The notes under the pieces: generated by a model
What the model saw: only the letters and a program-made list of their open reading frames with translations
Database searches by the model: none
What the model was told of the DNA's origin: nothing
In this document: positions 1 through 6,831 of the stretch, one piece after another
Numbering within the stretch: the stretch's first letter is position 1
Layout: each line of letters starts with the position of its first letter
Assembly (NCBI GenBank): GCA_910587205.1
Contig: CAJULZ010000070.1
Location: 1 to 14,833 of the forward strand
Direction: 5' to 3'
Origin: an uncultured Oscillospiraceae bacterium
Lineage (GTDB): Bacteria; Bacillota; Clostridia; Oscillospirales; Oscillospiraceae
Length of the DNA: 14,833 nucleotides
Translations under genes and position numbers: made by a program

Positions 1-805
1 CGGAAATCATGTCTACAAGGGTATTCATGTTTTTATCCTCGTCCGGGCCCTCGAAAATGATATAGGCGATAAGGGCGCAGTATAAAAGCGTTTCTGATTT
101 CGTCCAGAAGGGATCGCTTTCATGGCTGTTTTTCGGGGTGGTGGCCTGGATGAGATTGTTGACAAGCCGCAGGGCATCCTTCTCGTCCTCCCGGATATAG
201 CGGAAGGGGTTGTAGCCGTCCGATTCCTCCAGGTTCACCAGGTTCAGCACCCGGATGTCATACCCCTTGCTTTTGAGATAGCCCTCGGTGGCAAGCAGGA
301 CTTCAGACTTGGGGTCAGTCACAACATAATTTGTATTGGCTTCCAAAATGTTAGGCTTCACGTAGCTGCAGCTCTTGCCCGCGCCGGAGCCGCCGATGAC
401 CAGCACGTTCAGCGACCTGCGGTTCTTATGGGTGTCCAGCCCCAGCCGCACGTTCTGGGTCAGCAGCTTGTTCTGCTTCTGGGCAAACATGGCGTTCACC
501 TGCTGGGGCGTCCCCCAGGCGGCGGAGCCGTGTTCCGCCCCGTCCCGGGTCTTGCCCTGGTTGGCGGAGAGGTAGCACAGCGCGGCGGCATAGAGGGCTG
601 AACAGATCAGGATGGTCACCATGCTGCGCTCCGTCCAGCGGAGGTTGAAGGGGTGTTCCAGCGCCGCCGTCAGGTTGGTCAGGATATCCGGCAGCCCTCC
701 GCCCAGGGACTGGGCCAGCAGCAGCGCCGCCCACACCACGAAGGCATAAAGAAACAGGCAGGCCGCCAGCCTGCCTGTCCGGGTCTGTTGGTTCAAATTT
801 GTCAC
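1..805 (-). CDS. VirD4/TraG-type conjugative coupling ATPase, partial (3' end beyond left edge)
   Basis: This gene encodes the N-terminal 268 residues of a type IV secretion coupling protein, the membrane ATPase that docks the relaxase-DNA complex at the conjugation channel. Two hydrophobic segments at about residues 14-33 and 61-80 precede the cytoplasmic domain. A Walker A motif, GGSGAGKS, lies at about 138-145, followed by the family-typical stretch SYVKPN. The rest of the ATPase domain, including Walker B, lies beyond the left edge. I chose the GTG at 805 because its GTGA overlaps the TGA stop of the upstream pcfB-like gene by four bases, implying translational coupling; a TTG three codons later is possible. 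The neighbouring PcfB-like protein and relaxase support the role. The family assignment is secure, but the exact subfamily cannot be fixed from a partial sequence. Confidence 0.93.
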   Translation of the reverse strand, partial: MTNLNQQTRTGRLAACLFLYAFVVWAALLLAQSLGGGLPDILTNLTAALEHPFNLRWTERSMVTILICSALYAAALCYLSANQGKTRDGAEHGSAAWGTPQQVNAMFAQKQNKLLTQNVRLGLDTHKNRRSLNVLVIGGSGAGKSCSYVKPNILEANTNYVVTDPKSEVLLATEGYLKSKGYDIRVLNLVNLEESDGYNPFRYIREDEKDALRLVNNLIQATTPKNSHESDPFWTKSETLLYCALIAYIIFEGPDEDKNMNTLVDMIS

Positions 806-1620
806 CTCGCCTTTGGCCGGGTTTTTACCTTGTCCTTGGCCGGGACGGACTTGGCCCCTCGCTCCAGCCGTGCCCGGTACCCCTCCAGCCGCCCCAGGAT
901 GGACGGCCTGTCACTCCTCCCGCCGCTCCCTCTGGAAGCAGAGGAGCTGGCTCTGGTACCGCGCCAGTCTTGTCCCGACCGGGAATCTTTTTTGGGTGGG
1001 AGATCCCAGGGATCGTCCGGCAGGTGGGAGCGGGGCGGGGGAGGGTCCCACCTGTCCCCCTCCCTCCCCACCGGGGGGCACTGGGGGCCCTCCCGCTCCG
1101 CCTGGGGCTCCTGCCCCGGACGGCTCTCCTGGGGGCCCTCCCGGGCCTGCTGGGGCGTCTCCCTGTCCCGGTCCGGAGACCGCTCCTGGCGCTGTTCCTG
1201 GGGCCCGGACGGGGCCCTTTCCTCCCGCTCCGGGGCCTGCCGGGCGGCGCCCTGATACAGCATCCGCTCAAAAATCAGGTTGGCCCGGTCCAACTCCGTG
1301 GCCGGCATCACCACGTCGATCACCCGGCCCTTGCCGTCCCTGTCCTTAATGGCGGAAAACAAAATTTTCTGCTTCTTGGCGTGCTTCTGGAATTGCTTGA
1401 ACTGCCTGGGCGACATGGGGAACAGCCGCAGATCCCGCGTCTCCCGCAGCATCTTTTTCATGTTCACTTTGCCGGAGAGGGTTTTCTCGTTTTTGGCCAG
1501 CGCCATGGTGAGGGCCAGCAGGTTTTTCAGCGCCGAGCCGCCCAGCCGGAGGGCGACCTCGGTGCTGGACAGCATCATCCGCACCATCTGGTCCGCGGCC
1601 TCACCGCCTCCTATGTTCAT
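802..1620 (-). CDS. PcfB family (DUF3801) conjugation accessory protein
   Basis: This is a 272-residue protein of the PcfB/DUF3801 family, named after the pCF10 protein. In pCF10, PcfB is thought to help bring the relaxosome to the coupling ATPase. The conserved part is roughly residues 1-125: it opens with MNIGGGEAADQMVRMM and contains the RLFPMSPRQFKQF segment. From about 126 to the end the protein is almost entirely Pro, Gln, Arg, Glu and Ser, a low-complexity and probably disordered tail that is long for the family. The ATG at 1620 lies inside the end of the relaxase gene (about 20 bases of overlap), and the stop overlaps the coupling-protein GTG, so the three genes appear translationally coupled. 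The family call rests on the N-terminal region and gene order. Confidence 0.88.
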   Translation of the reverse strand: MNIGGGEAADQMVRMMLSSTEVALRLGGSALKNLLALTMALAKNEKTLSGKVNMKKMLRETRDLRLFPMSPRQFKQFQKHAKKQKILFSAIKDRDGKGRVIDVVMPATELDRANLIFERMLYQGAARQAPEREERAPSGPQEQRQERSPDRDRETPQQAREGPQESRPGQEPQAEREGPQCPPVGREGDRWDPPPPRSHLPDDPWDLPPKKDSRSGQDWRGTRASSSASRGSGGRSDRPSILGRLEGYRARLERGAKSVPAKDKVKTRPKAR

Positions 1621-3001
1621 CTTGCCTCACTTCCTTCGGTTCAATTTGATTGATTTCCCGCTCCATCCGGGGCAGGTTCGCTTGGATCTCCCGGCACAGG
1701 GCCAGCTTCTTCCGCTGTGCCCTGATTTCCCGGTTTAGCTCCGCCAGTTGTCGGTAGATGTCCGCCTTTTCCGCCATCAGCCGCTCCCTGGGAATCGTGC
1801 ACCCATCCAATGTGGACACGGCGTCCATGTACCGGGCAAACTCCGCCTCCATCCCGGACAGGCCGTCCCCGTAGAGCTGGGCGGCGGGGGCCAGGGCCTC
1901 CGCGTCGGCCAGGGCGTCGTACAGCTTTTTCCGTTTCTTTTTGCGGACGTTGAGGATGGTGCGCTGCTTGGTCAGGCCGGCCAGCGCGTCCTCCGCGCGG
2001 GCTTCAAAAGCCGCCATGTCCTCGGGGGTGCTGATCTCATTCTCCCGGAGGAAGGCAAGCTGCGCCCGATAACGTTCCGCCTTCGCCGCCTCTTGGCGCA
2101 GTTCAGGCGTTACCTTGGGCGGATACCGCCGCTGGCCCGCCTTGCCCAGCACATATAAATAATGGACATACAACGCCAGCAGGCCGGTGTACTTGGGGTG
2201 CTTCCGGTAGGGTCGATACGACGGACGGCGCACGGCGGCAGGACGCAGCCCTGCCTCGATGGCGGTGAGGTTACCCTCGATAGCCGCCCGGATCCCCTCC
2301 TCGGTGAACAGCCCGTTCTTCCGGCCTGGATAGACAAACCAATCCTGCCCCCGGAGCCGGAAGCCCAGGCGGTTCCCGTGGTAGATCTCGTAGCCCATAT
2401 GCTCCATCAGCAGATAGAAATGGCCCAGGTCGTTGGCCCCCTCGATTGCCGTCCGCAGATCCGCCTCCAGCAGGTCGCGGAAGGTGGGCTGGCCCTTGGA
2501 CTGGCGGAGCCACTCGACATAGCTCACCGCCTTGGACGGCTGACCAGCCATGATCACGGACAGCCCGTGTTCCCGGCACAACCGGTCCGAGGTGGCCCGG
2601 ATCTGGCTGTAGTAGGTCTGGGCGTTGCTGTGGTACTTCTCCCCGGTGTCGGCGTTGACGGAATTGAAAATCAGGTGGGCATGGATGTGCTGCCGGTCCA
2701 CATGGACAGCGATCACTGTCTCATACCCCGGGAGGTGCTCCTGGGCGAACGCCTTGGCGATCTCCAGGGCCAGCTCCGGGGTGACCTCGCCGGGCTTGAA
2801 GGATTGAATGACATGGTAATACTGCACCCCGTCCGTTTTCCCGTAGGCCCGCTTGGTGTCCAGCATTTCCCGGCACTCCCGGCCAGGGTCGCAGTTCAGG
2901 TGGGCGGTGAGGGTATGCCCCTCCGTCTTGTCCCCGTTGAGGATGTACTTGATGCCCAGATCCAGCCGGGCGTGGCGGGCTAATATCTTAGTGACAGCCA
3001 T
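1601..3001 (-). CDS. MobP-type relaxase / mobilization nuclease (HUH endonuclease)
   Basis: This 466-residue relaxase nicks one strand at oriT and carries it to the recipient. The N-terminal third is the nuclease domain. The metal-binding HUH motif lies in HVDRQHIHAHLIFNSV at residues 100-115, and tyrosines at 61-62 (VQYYHVIQSF) and 130-131 (QTYYSQIRA) are visible; I cannot say which one attacks DNA. The rest is helical and charged, with KKKRKK near residue 360, a probable coupling or DNA-binding region. The ATG at 3001 was chosen because GGAGG lies five bases upstream and the family starts MAVTKILAR. A longer reading frame to 3091 would translate straight through a terminator hairpin. The upstream mobC is truncated and a redox cassette lies between. 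The family call is secure; autonomous function in this copy is less certain. Confidence 0.93.
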   Translation of the reverse strand: MAVTKILARHARLDLGIKYILNGDKTEGHTLTAHLNCDPGRECREMLDTKRAYGKTDGVQYYHVIQSFKPGEVTPELALEIAKAFAQEHLPGYETVIAVHVDRQHIHAHLIFNSVNADTGEKYHSNAQTYYSQIRATSDRLCREHGLSVIMAGQPSKAVSYVEWLRQSKGQPTFRDLLEADLRTAIEGANDLGHFYLLMEHMGYEIYHGNRLGFRLRGQDWFVYPGRKNGLFTEEGIRAAIEGNLTAIEAGLRPAAVRRPSYRPYRKHPKYTGLLALYVHYLYVLGKAGQRRYPPKVTPELRQEAAKAERYRAQLAFLRENEISTPEDMAAFEARAEDALAGLTKQRTILNVRKKKRKKLYDALADAEALAPAAQLYGDGLSGMEAEFARYMDAVSTLDGCTIPRERLMAEKADIYRQLAELNREIRAQRKKLALCREIQANLPRMEREINQIEPKEVRQDEHRRR

Positions 3002-3015
3002 CTCCACCTCCACGC

Positions 3016-3053
3016 AAAAACAGGGGGCAGACTCGTCTGAGTCTGCCCCCTGT
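3016..3053 (-). terminator. Intrinsic terminator or attenuator just upstream of the relaxase
   Basis: A perfect 15-bp inverted repeat (3020-3034 and 3039-3053, arm ACAGGGGGCAGACTC) has a four-base loop and is followed on the minus strand by a short T run (3020-3016). It has the form of a strong Rho-independent terminator for the aldo/keto reductase transcript. Only about 15 bases separate it from the relaxase ATG, and these include the ribosome site, so no promoter fits between. An oriT-type inverted repeat is an alternative reading. Confidence 0.75.
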
Positions 3054-3116
3054 CCAGTCAATATGTTTTTGTGCTCCGTCAGCATAGGCACTGATCAGCA
3101 TTGTGTACGGCGCCGT

Positions 3117-4229
3117 TCAGTTTTTTTCAAACTCCTTTGCCACTTCCACCAGCAGCTCCCGTATGGGCAGGTGCTGGGGACAGGCTTTTTCGCATTTGCC
3201 GCACTTGATGCAATCGCTGGCCTTGCCGCCCCGCTTGGCGTAAATTTCATGATAGTCGAAGTCCGCGCTCCCGTCCCGGTAGAGCCGCTTGCTGTTCATC
3301 GCGTCGAACAGGTCGGGGATGGAAATCTTCTGGGGGCAGCCCTCGTCCACGCAGTACCGGCAGGCGGTGCAGGGGATGGTCTTGGCGTCACGGAGAATCT
3401 CCCGCACCCGGCCCACCGCCTCCCGCTCCTGCCCGTCCAGGGGCCGGAAGTCTTTCATAAAGCTCAGGTTATCCTCCATCTGCTCCATGGTACTCATGCC
3501 GGACAGCACCATCATGACCCCCTCAAACCCCGCGGCAAAGCGGATGGCGTAGCTGGCGGGGCTCCCGCCGCCCAGCGCCCGGAACACCTCCAGGGCCGGC
3601 TCCGGCAGGTTCACCAGGTTGCCGCCCTTCACCGGTTCCATGACAATCACCGGCTTGCCGAATTTCCGGCACACCTCGTAGCACCGGCGCCCCTCCACCT
3701 TCGGGTCGTCGTAGTCCGCGTAGTTGAACTGGATCTGCACCACCTCAATCTGCGGGTACTCCGTGAGGATCTGTTCCAACACCTCCGCCCGGTCGTGGAA
3801 GGAGATGCCCATATGGCGGACTTTCCCCTCCGCCTTCAGCGCCAGCGCCGTCTCATAGGCCCGACACTGCTTGAACTTCTCAAAGCTCTTGGCGCTCTGG
3901 GCGTGCATCAGGTAGAAATCGAAATAGTCCACGCCGCAGGCTTTTAGCTGGCTCTGGAACAGGGGGCGTATGTCCGCCTCTGTCTGGAACAGGTAGCCGG
4001 ACAGCTTGGTGGTGAGGACATAGCGTTCCCGGGGATAGCGGCTGGTGAGGCATTCCCGCAGGGTGGGCTCACTTTTTCCGTCCAGGTAGCCGTGGGCGGT
4101 GTCGAAGTAGTTGAAGCCTGCGTCCAGAAACGCGTCCACCATCCGGCAGGTCTGGGCGATGTCCACCTCCCCGTCCTTTATGGGCAGGCGCATGGCTCCA
4201 AAGCCAAAGTTCTTTTTGATCCGATCCAT
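3117..4229 (-). CDS. Aldo/keto reductase with C-terminal 4Fe-4S ferredoxin-like domain
   Basis: This 370-residue cytosolic oxidoreductase belongs to the Fe-S-containing aldo/keto reductase group of anaerobes. The TIM-barrel domain carries the AKR tetrad: Asp43 and Tyr48 in NYFDTAHGY, Lys75 in TTKLSG, and His109 in LMHAQS. A ferredoxin-like end follows with two four-cysteine sets: CTACRYCVDEGC (287-298, irregular spacing) and CIKCGKCEKAC (340-350). NAD(P)H or ferredoxin-linked reduction of a carbonyl is the family expectation; the substrate cannot be told. ATG at 4229 is preferred, with GGGAGG ten bases upstream; a TTG at 4235 sits too close to it. It follows the nitroreductase by about 40 bases and ends at the terminator before the relaxase, so the two form one operon, probably element cargo. 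Confidence 0.92.
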   Translation of the reverse strand: MDRIKKNFGFGAMRLPIKDGEVDIAQTCRMVDAFLDAGFNYFDTAHGYLDGKSEPTLRECLTSRYPRERYVLTTKLSGYLFQTEADIRPLFQSQLKACGVDYFDFYLMHAQSAKSFEKFKQCRAYETALALKAEGKVRHMGISFHDRAEVLEQILTEYPQIEVVQIQFNYADYDDPKVEGRRCYEVCRKFGKPVIVMEPVKGGNLVNLPEPALEVFRALGGGSPASYAIRFAAGFEGVMMVLSGMSTMEQMEDNLSFMKDFRPLDGQEREAVGRVREILRDAKTIPCTACRYCVDEGCPQKISIPDLFDAMNSKRLYRDGSADFDYHEIYAKRGGKASDCIKCGKCEKACPQHLPIRELLVEVAKEFEKN

Positions 4230-4271
4230 CGTCAACTGTCCTCCCTTATTTTTCTGTTTCCTGCTTTCCTG

Positions 4272-4940
4272 TCATACCCACTGGAAGTTTTCTTTTCCGG
4301 CACCCACCTCGAAGTGGTACTTGGCGATCCCCAGATCCATCTTGGCATAGAAGGCATGGCCCGCCTGGGCGGACACGCTGCCGTCCCCCGCCAGCGTGAA
4401 CAGGAACTTCTGCTGGTTCACCGCCGTGGGGGCCAGCAGGACAGCCTCCATCCCGGCCCGGAACCAGTCTGGCATGGGGCCGTCCGCCTTGGCCAGTTCC
4501 TCCATGGGCTTGGACTTGTGGGGGACGCCCTGGGTAACGCCATGGCCCAGGGCGATGACGGCGGCCAGCTTCTCGCCGCTGTCCAGTGTGTACGCCGACT
4601 TCACCTTGGAAAAGGTCAGCGCCACCCAGCAGGTGTTCAGCCCCATGGCCTGGGCCGCCAGCACCAGCCGCTCCCCCCAGTAGCCGACCCGCTCCTGCAA
4701 ATCCGGCCCGGCCTTGCCCACCAGGGCGAAGTAATTCTGCACCCCGTTGAATTTGCCATACCGGGCCATGCCGCCCTCAAAGGCTTTCGGCTCGTTGGTG
4801 ACCAACTGTAGGTGCAGGCCGCTCTCCCGGTTGCAGGCGTCCACCTCGGCCCGGAGCGTGGCCAGCTCGTCCGGCTTCAGGGGCTTGTTCAAATACTGAC
4901 GGACGCTGTGCCGCGCCCGGATTGCTTCCAATTCTGTCAT
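4272..4940 (-). CDS. TM1586-type putative nitroreductase (FMN-dependent)
   Basis: This 222-residue protein belongs to the TM1586-type nitroreductase family, a two-lobed internal duplication of the nitroreductase fold expected to bind FMN and use NAD(P)H. The N-terminal RHSVRQYLNKPL (residues 10-21) is the usual phosphate/FMN-contacting start. APTAVNQQKFLF in the second lobe and the C-terminal MDLGIAKYHFEVGAGKENFQW are typical of the family. Length is normal. The ATG has GGAGG nine bases upstream and sits below a near-consensus promoter at 4973-5001. It leads a two-gene operon with the Fe-S aldo/keto reductase, suggesting a small redox or detoxification cassette. The natural substrate is unknown; activity on nitroaromatics is only a family-level expectation. 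Confidence 0.9.
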   Translation of the reverse strand: MTELEAIRARHSVRQYLNKPLKPDELATLRAEVDACNRESGLHLQLVTNEPKAFEGGMARYGKFNGVQNYFALVGKAGPDLQERVGYWGERLVLAAQAMGLNTCWVALTFSKVKSAYTLDSGEKLAAVIALGHGVTQGVPHKSKPMEELAKADGPMPDWFRAGMEAVLLAPTAVNQQKFLFTLAGDGSVSAQAGHAFYAKMDLGIAKYHFEVGAGKENFQWV

Positions 4941-4972
4941 GTACGGGTTCCTCCAATCGTTGGTTGATGCCC

Positions 4973-5001
4973 ATTATAGCACACAGCCGCTTGGAAATCA
5001 A
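4973..5001 (-). promoter_or_regulatory. Sigma-70 type promoter of the nitroreductase-aldo/keto reductase operon
   Basis: On the minus strand the -35 box TTGATT (4996-5001) and a perfect -10 box TATAAT (4973-4978) are separated by exactly 17 bases. Transcription would start near 4966, about 25 bases before the nitroreductase ATG. The promoter begins directly below the stop of the mobC remnant, so the redox cassette has its own transcription. Confidence 0.85.
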
Positions 5002-5007
5002 AGCAGC

Positions 5008-5133
5008 CTATTTTTTTGCAATCTGGTACATCAGCTCATAGACCTGGTCCAGCAGGTACAGCCCCCGCTTGGCGTCCTCCGCCCTGGCTATCCCGGCGTT
5101 GACACTGCGGGCGATCTGGTTAATATTATTGCC
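5008..5133 (-). pseudogene. mobC remnant (relaxosome protein, C-terminal fragment)
   Basis: Read on the minus strand, the last 41 codons before a TAG give GNNINQIARSVNAG followed by a helical segment ending LMYQIAKK. The NNINQIAR signature is characteristic of the C-terminal part of MobC-family relaxosome proteins, which help the relaxase open oriT. The usual N-terminal ribbon-helix-helix part (60 or more residues) is missing: upstream of about 5133 the frame has no resemblance to MobC, and the similarity stops abruptly. There is no ribosome site or start codon in place. In related elements mobC normally precedes the relaxase directly; here it is broken and separated from it by the redox cassette. 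Recognition rests on a short motif, so confidence is moderate. Confidence 0.65.
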
Positions 5134-5280
5134 ATGGAGGCGGCGTCCAAGCCCGTCCAATGCCCGGACTGCGGGAAGCTGGGCCACATCCGTACCGCAA
5201 GGCTGGACGAGGCCCAGGCGTTCCAGGCCCGGAAGCTGGTGGACGTGTGGCATGATCCCGCCCCCGCCCTGACTGGTTGA
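5134..5280 (+). CDS. Short uncharacterised ORF or gene fragment with a CPDCG motif
   Basis: This plus-strand frame of 48 codons starts exactly where the minus-strand mobC similarity stops. It contains QCPDCGKLGHI near residues 9-19, resembling half of a zinc ribbon, then a charged segment ending at TGA 5280, just before the terminator of the opposing gene. There is no convincing ribosome site before the ATG, so it may be the C-terminal end of a lost plus-strand gene fused to the mobC remnant by a deletion. The opposite strand is also open here but reads as low-information sequence. I do not recognise the protein. Confidence 0.3.
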   Translation: MEAASKPVQCPDCGKLGHIRTARLDEAQAFQARKLVDVWHDPAPALTG

Positions 5281-5284
5281 AACG

Positions 5285-5330
5285 AAAAAACGGCCCCGGA
5301 GGCCGCCCTGTGCGGGCCTCACGGGGCCGT
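5285..5330 (-). terminator. Rho-independent terminator of the ribbon-helix-helix gene
   Basis: A GC-rich stem pairs 5290-5304 with 5315-5330, with one bulged A at 5321. On the minus strand it is followed by a T run (5290-5285). It begins at the stop codon of the upstream gene, so it separates that gene from the mobC remnant. Confidence 0.8.
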
Positions 5331-5782
5331 CAGGCTCCCTTCTGCTCCGGGCCGTTCTGATCCTCGTCCTCGGCCCCGTCCGGCCCCTCCGGGGCCTCGT
5401 CGGGGCCGTCAGGGGCGGTGCTGGGGCTGTCCGGGGCGGCATTGGTACTGTCCTGGGTGTCGCCCTCGGCCTCCTCCAGCGCCTGCTCGATCAGGCTGAT
5501 CACGAACTCCCGCTGGGTGTAGTTCCGCCCCAGGCGGGCGCTCTCCCGCTCCAGGTGGGCCTTGATCCGCTGGAAAAGCTCATCATTGATCTGGAAAGCG
5601 AGGGTGCGGGGTTTTCCGGTCGTCATGGTTTCGTTACCTCCATTTTCTTTCAGGTTGAAGTATTCGGTGATCAGGGCTGTGATGTACTGGCTGGTGGTCT
5701 GGCCCGCCTGGTCCTTGGCCTCGGAAATTTTGCGGTGCAGATCGAGATCAATCTGAGCACAAAGATTTTTGGTGGCCGGCAT
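5330..5782 (-). CDS. Tandem ribbon-helix-helix DNA-binding protein with acidic tail
   Basis: This 150-residue protein appears to hold two ribbon-helix-helix units. The first, about residues 2-44, runs NLCAQIDLDLHRKISEAKD then TTSQYITALITEYF. The second, about 54-103, runs TLAFQINDELFQRIKAHLE then TQREFVISLIEQALEE. Residues 105-150 are an acidic Asp/Glu/Pro/Gly tail. RHH units usually bind operator or oriT DNA as dimers; two in one chain could make a pseudo-dimer. Likely roles are relaxosome accessory, autoregulator or partition-type protein; these are inferences from fold and position. ATG 5782 has AAGGAGG seven bases upstream; the frame is open to 5917 but lacks a better start. It lies 14 bases below a small unknown gene, probably in the same transcript, and ends in its own terminator. 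Confidence 0.8.
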   Translation of the reverse strand: MPATKNLCAQIDLDLHRKISEAKDQAGQTTSQYITALITEYFNLKENGGNETMTTGKPRTLAFQINDELFQRIKAHLERESARLGRNYTQREFVISLIEQALEEAEGDTQDSTNAAPDSPSTAPDGPDEAPEGPDGAEDEDQNGPEQKGA

Positions 5783-5795
5783 GATTTTGCCCTCC

Positions 5796-6056
5796 TTATT
5801 GAAGTGTTGGGTTGACACCGATAATTTGGCTGATCGCATCGTACAGATCGTCCGTGTTGTATTCACCTGATTTATCAGGCCGCACGGTTTTCGCAATGCT
5901 TTGAAGTGTGTCCTCACTTAGCAGCAGTTCCTCTGCGGATATGGCCCAGGACCATATTTGTGAGGTTTCATCCTCAAAGTTTACGAAGTCGATGATGGCT
6001 TGGCGTACTTTCTCTTGGCTGGCTGCCCTGTCGTCCATTTTGTGTTTGACGGTCAT
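5796..6056 (-). CDS. Hypothetical 86-residue protein
   Basis: I do not recognise this protein. It is 86 residues, acidic in its second half, without membrane segments or cysteines, and looks mainly helical (AASQEKVRQAIIDFVNF, then SAEELLLSEDTLQSIAKTV). The ATG at 6056 has AGGAG seven bases upstream, and a TATACT -10-like box lies at 6087-6092 on the same strand with no convincing -35. It precedes the tandem ribbon-helix-helix gene by 14 bases, so the two are probably co-transcribed and may act together in regulation or DNA processing. The strong ribosome site and tight spacing argue that it is a real gene. Confidence 0.65.
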   Translation of the reverse strand: MTVKHKMDDRAASQEKVRQAIIDFVNFEDETSQIWSWAISAEELLLSEDTLQSIAKTVRPDKSGEYNTDDLYDAISQIIGVNPTLQ

Positions 6057-6177
6057 GTCTTAGCTCCTTTCCTTCATGGTGACCACAGTATAGCCGAAAG
6101 GCCATGACAAAGCTATTACCAACACCACCAAAGAACCGCGCACAAAGCAAGCACTACCACCAAAAGGCACAGAACGC

Positions 6178-6215
6178 AAAAAGCCCCCGGCCAGCCGGGT
6201 GGGCTGTCCGGGGGC
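6178..6215 (-). terminator. Rho-independent terminator of the 71-residue gene
   Basis: Two stacked stems, GCCCCCGG/CCGGGGGC (6183-6190 with 6208-6215) and CAGCC/GGCTG (6192-6196 with 6202-6206), are followed on the minus strand by TTTTT (6182-6178). The hairpin lies about 17 bases below the stop at 6232. Confidence 0.8.
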
Positions 6216-6231
6216 GGTGGGTAGGGGTGTG

Positions 6232-6447
6232 TTACTCGACCAGGGTACAATTGTGCAGGTCTCCCACGTAGTGCCGGGCACCTTCTTCCGTCTCAAAGCC
6301 ATCGACGTACAGCTTGTACTCGTCATAGCTCCTGACGTAGTAGTCGTGGTAGCCATTCTCCCTGGCCTGCTCCGCGGTTAAGATCCTCGCTTCCACGACG
6401 CCGTCATTCCGGTACTTCTGTTCTAAGTAACACGCGAATTCTTCCAT
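6232..6447 (-). CDS. Hypothetical 71-residue protein
   Basis: I do not recognise this protein. It is a small soluble acidic product of 71 residues, rich in Tyr, Glu and Asp (for example NGYHDYYVRSYDEYKLYVDGF at about 31-51), with two cysteines and no membrane segment. The ATG at 6447 has GGAGG eight bases upstream, and the gene ends in a clear terminator, which together argue for a real gene. It is the last gene before the gene-free stretch next to the tRNA genes, so it is probably the outermost gene of the mobile element, although a chromosomal origin cannot be excluded. Confidence 0.6.
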   Translation of the reverse strand: MEEFACYLEQKYRNDGVVEARILTAEQARENGYHDYYVRSYDEYKLYVDGFETEEGARHYVGDLHNCTLVE

Positions 6448-6772
6448 AATGGACGCCTCCTATCGTTTTTCTTGGTAGCAGCAACACTACCACATACTGT
6501 CCGGGATATCCAGCGCGATTCCCGAACAGCGGGGAAGGAGACGCTAAATCTGGCATATTTGTGGACTTTGCCGGAACGCGGGCGGTTGAGAGACAGCTTT
6601 AACTTCTAAAGGGTTCGAAACCCTCCCACGTTATTGCGGGGCTGTGAGGCACCTGAAACCGTGATTTTCGGGCCAAATTGCATCTTTTTTGCGTATTTTT
6701 GAAATCACGCCTCCTGTTTTTGTAAACCATCTTGTTTTCTTTCTGTTTCTACTCAAAACATCCAGATAAGGC
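6448..6772. other. Gene-free boundary region with several inverted repeats
   Basis: I see no gene in these 325 bases. They contain a hairpin TGGTAG/CTACCA (6473-6478 with 6487-6492), a second with CTGT/ACAG and CGGGA/TCCCG (6497-6529), and a nested structure from 6593 to 6645: outer ACAGC/GCTGT, middle TAAC/GTTA, inner AGGGTT/AACCCT around CGA. From about 6650 the sequence becomes AT-rich, unlike the element. This is the likely junction of element and chromosome, and a possible place for an attachment site or oriT; neither is proven. Confidence 0.5.
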
Positions 6773-6806
6773 GCAAAAAATCCGCACAAAAGTGCGGATT
6801 TTTTGC
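6773..6806. terminator. Bidirectional intrinsic terminator
   Basis: A perfect 15-bp stem (6773-6787 with 6792-6806) has an AAAA loop. The arm core TCCGCAC is flanked by six A and six T, so it can end transcription from either side. It lies about 26 bases beyond the tRNA-Ser(GCT) 3' end and probably ends the tRNA transcript. Confidence 0.85.
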
Positions 6807-6831
6807 CTGCATCTCTTTTATCAATGCAACC

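Noticed and set aside
1020..1260. Tandem repeat array or CRISPR in the GC-rich stretch
   Set aside because: There is no regular repeat-spacer unit; it is the low-complexity Pro/Arg/Glu/Gln tail of the PcfB-like protein. No CRISPR array was seen anywhere in the window.
2162..2983. Long open plus-strand frames antisense to the relaxase (also 2853-3947 and 4092-4811)
   Set aside because: High GC keeps antisense frames open. The minus-strand products have family motifs and ribosome sites; the antisense ones have neither.
5008..5442. A minus-strand frame of 144 codons including the mobC remnant
   Set aside because: It starts out of frame inside the RHH gene and crosses a terminator hairpin. Only the last 41 codons resemble a protein family.
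6593..6645. A possible tRNA gene, because of the T-arm-like AGGGTTCGAAACCCT
   Set aside because: No acceptor, D or anticodon arms can be paired around it; the T loop lacks the expected pyrimidine at its last position. Kept only as an inverted repeat.
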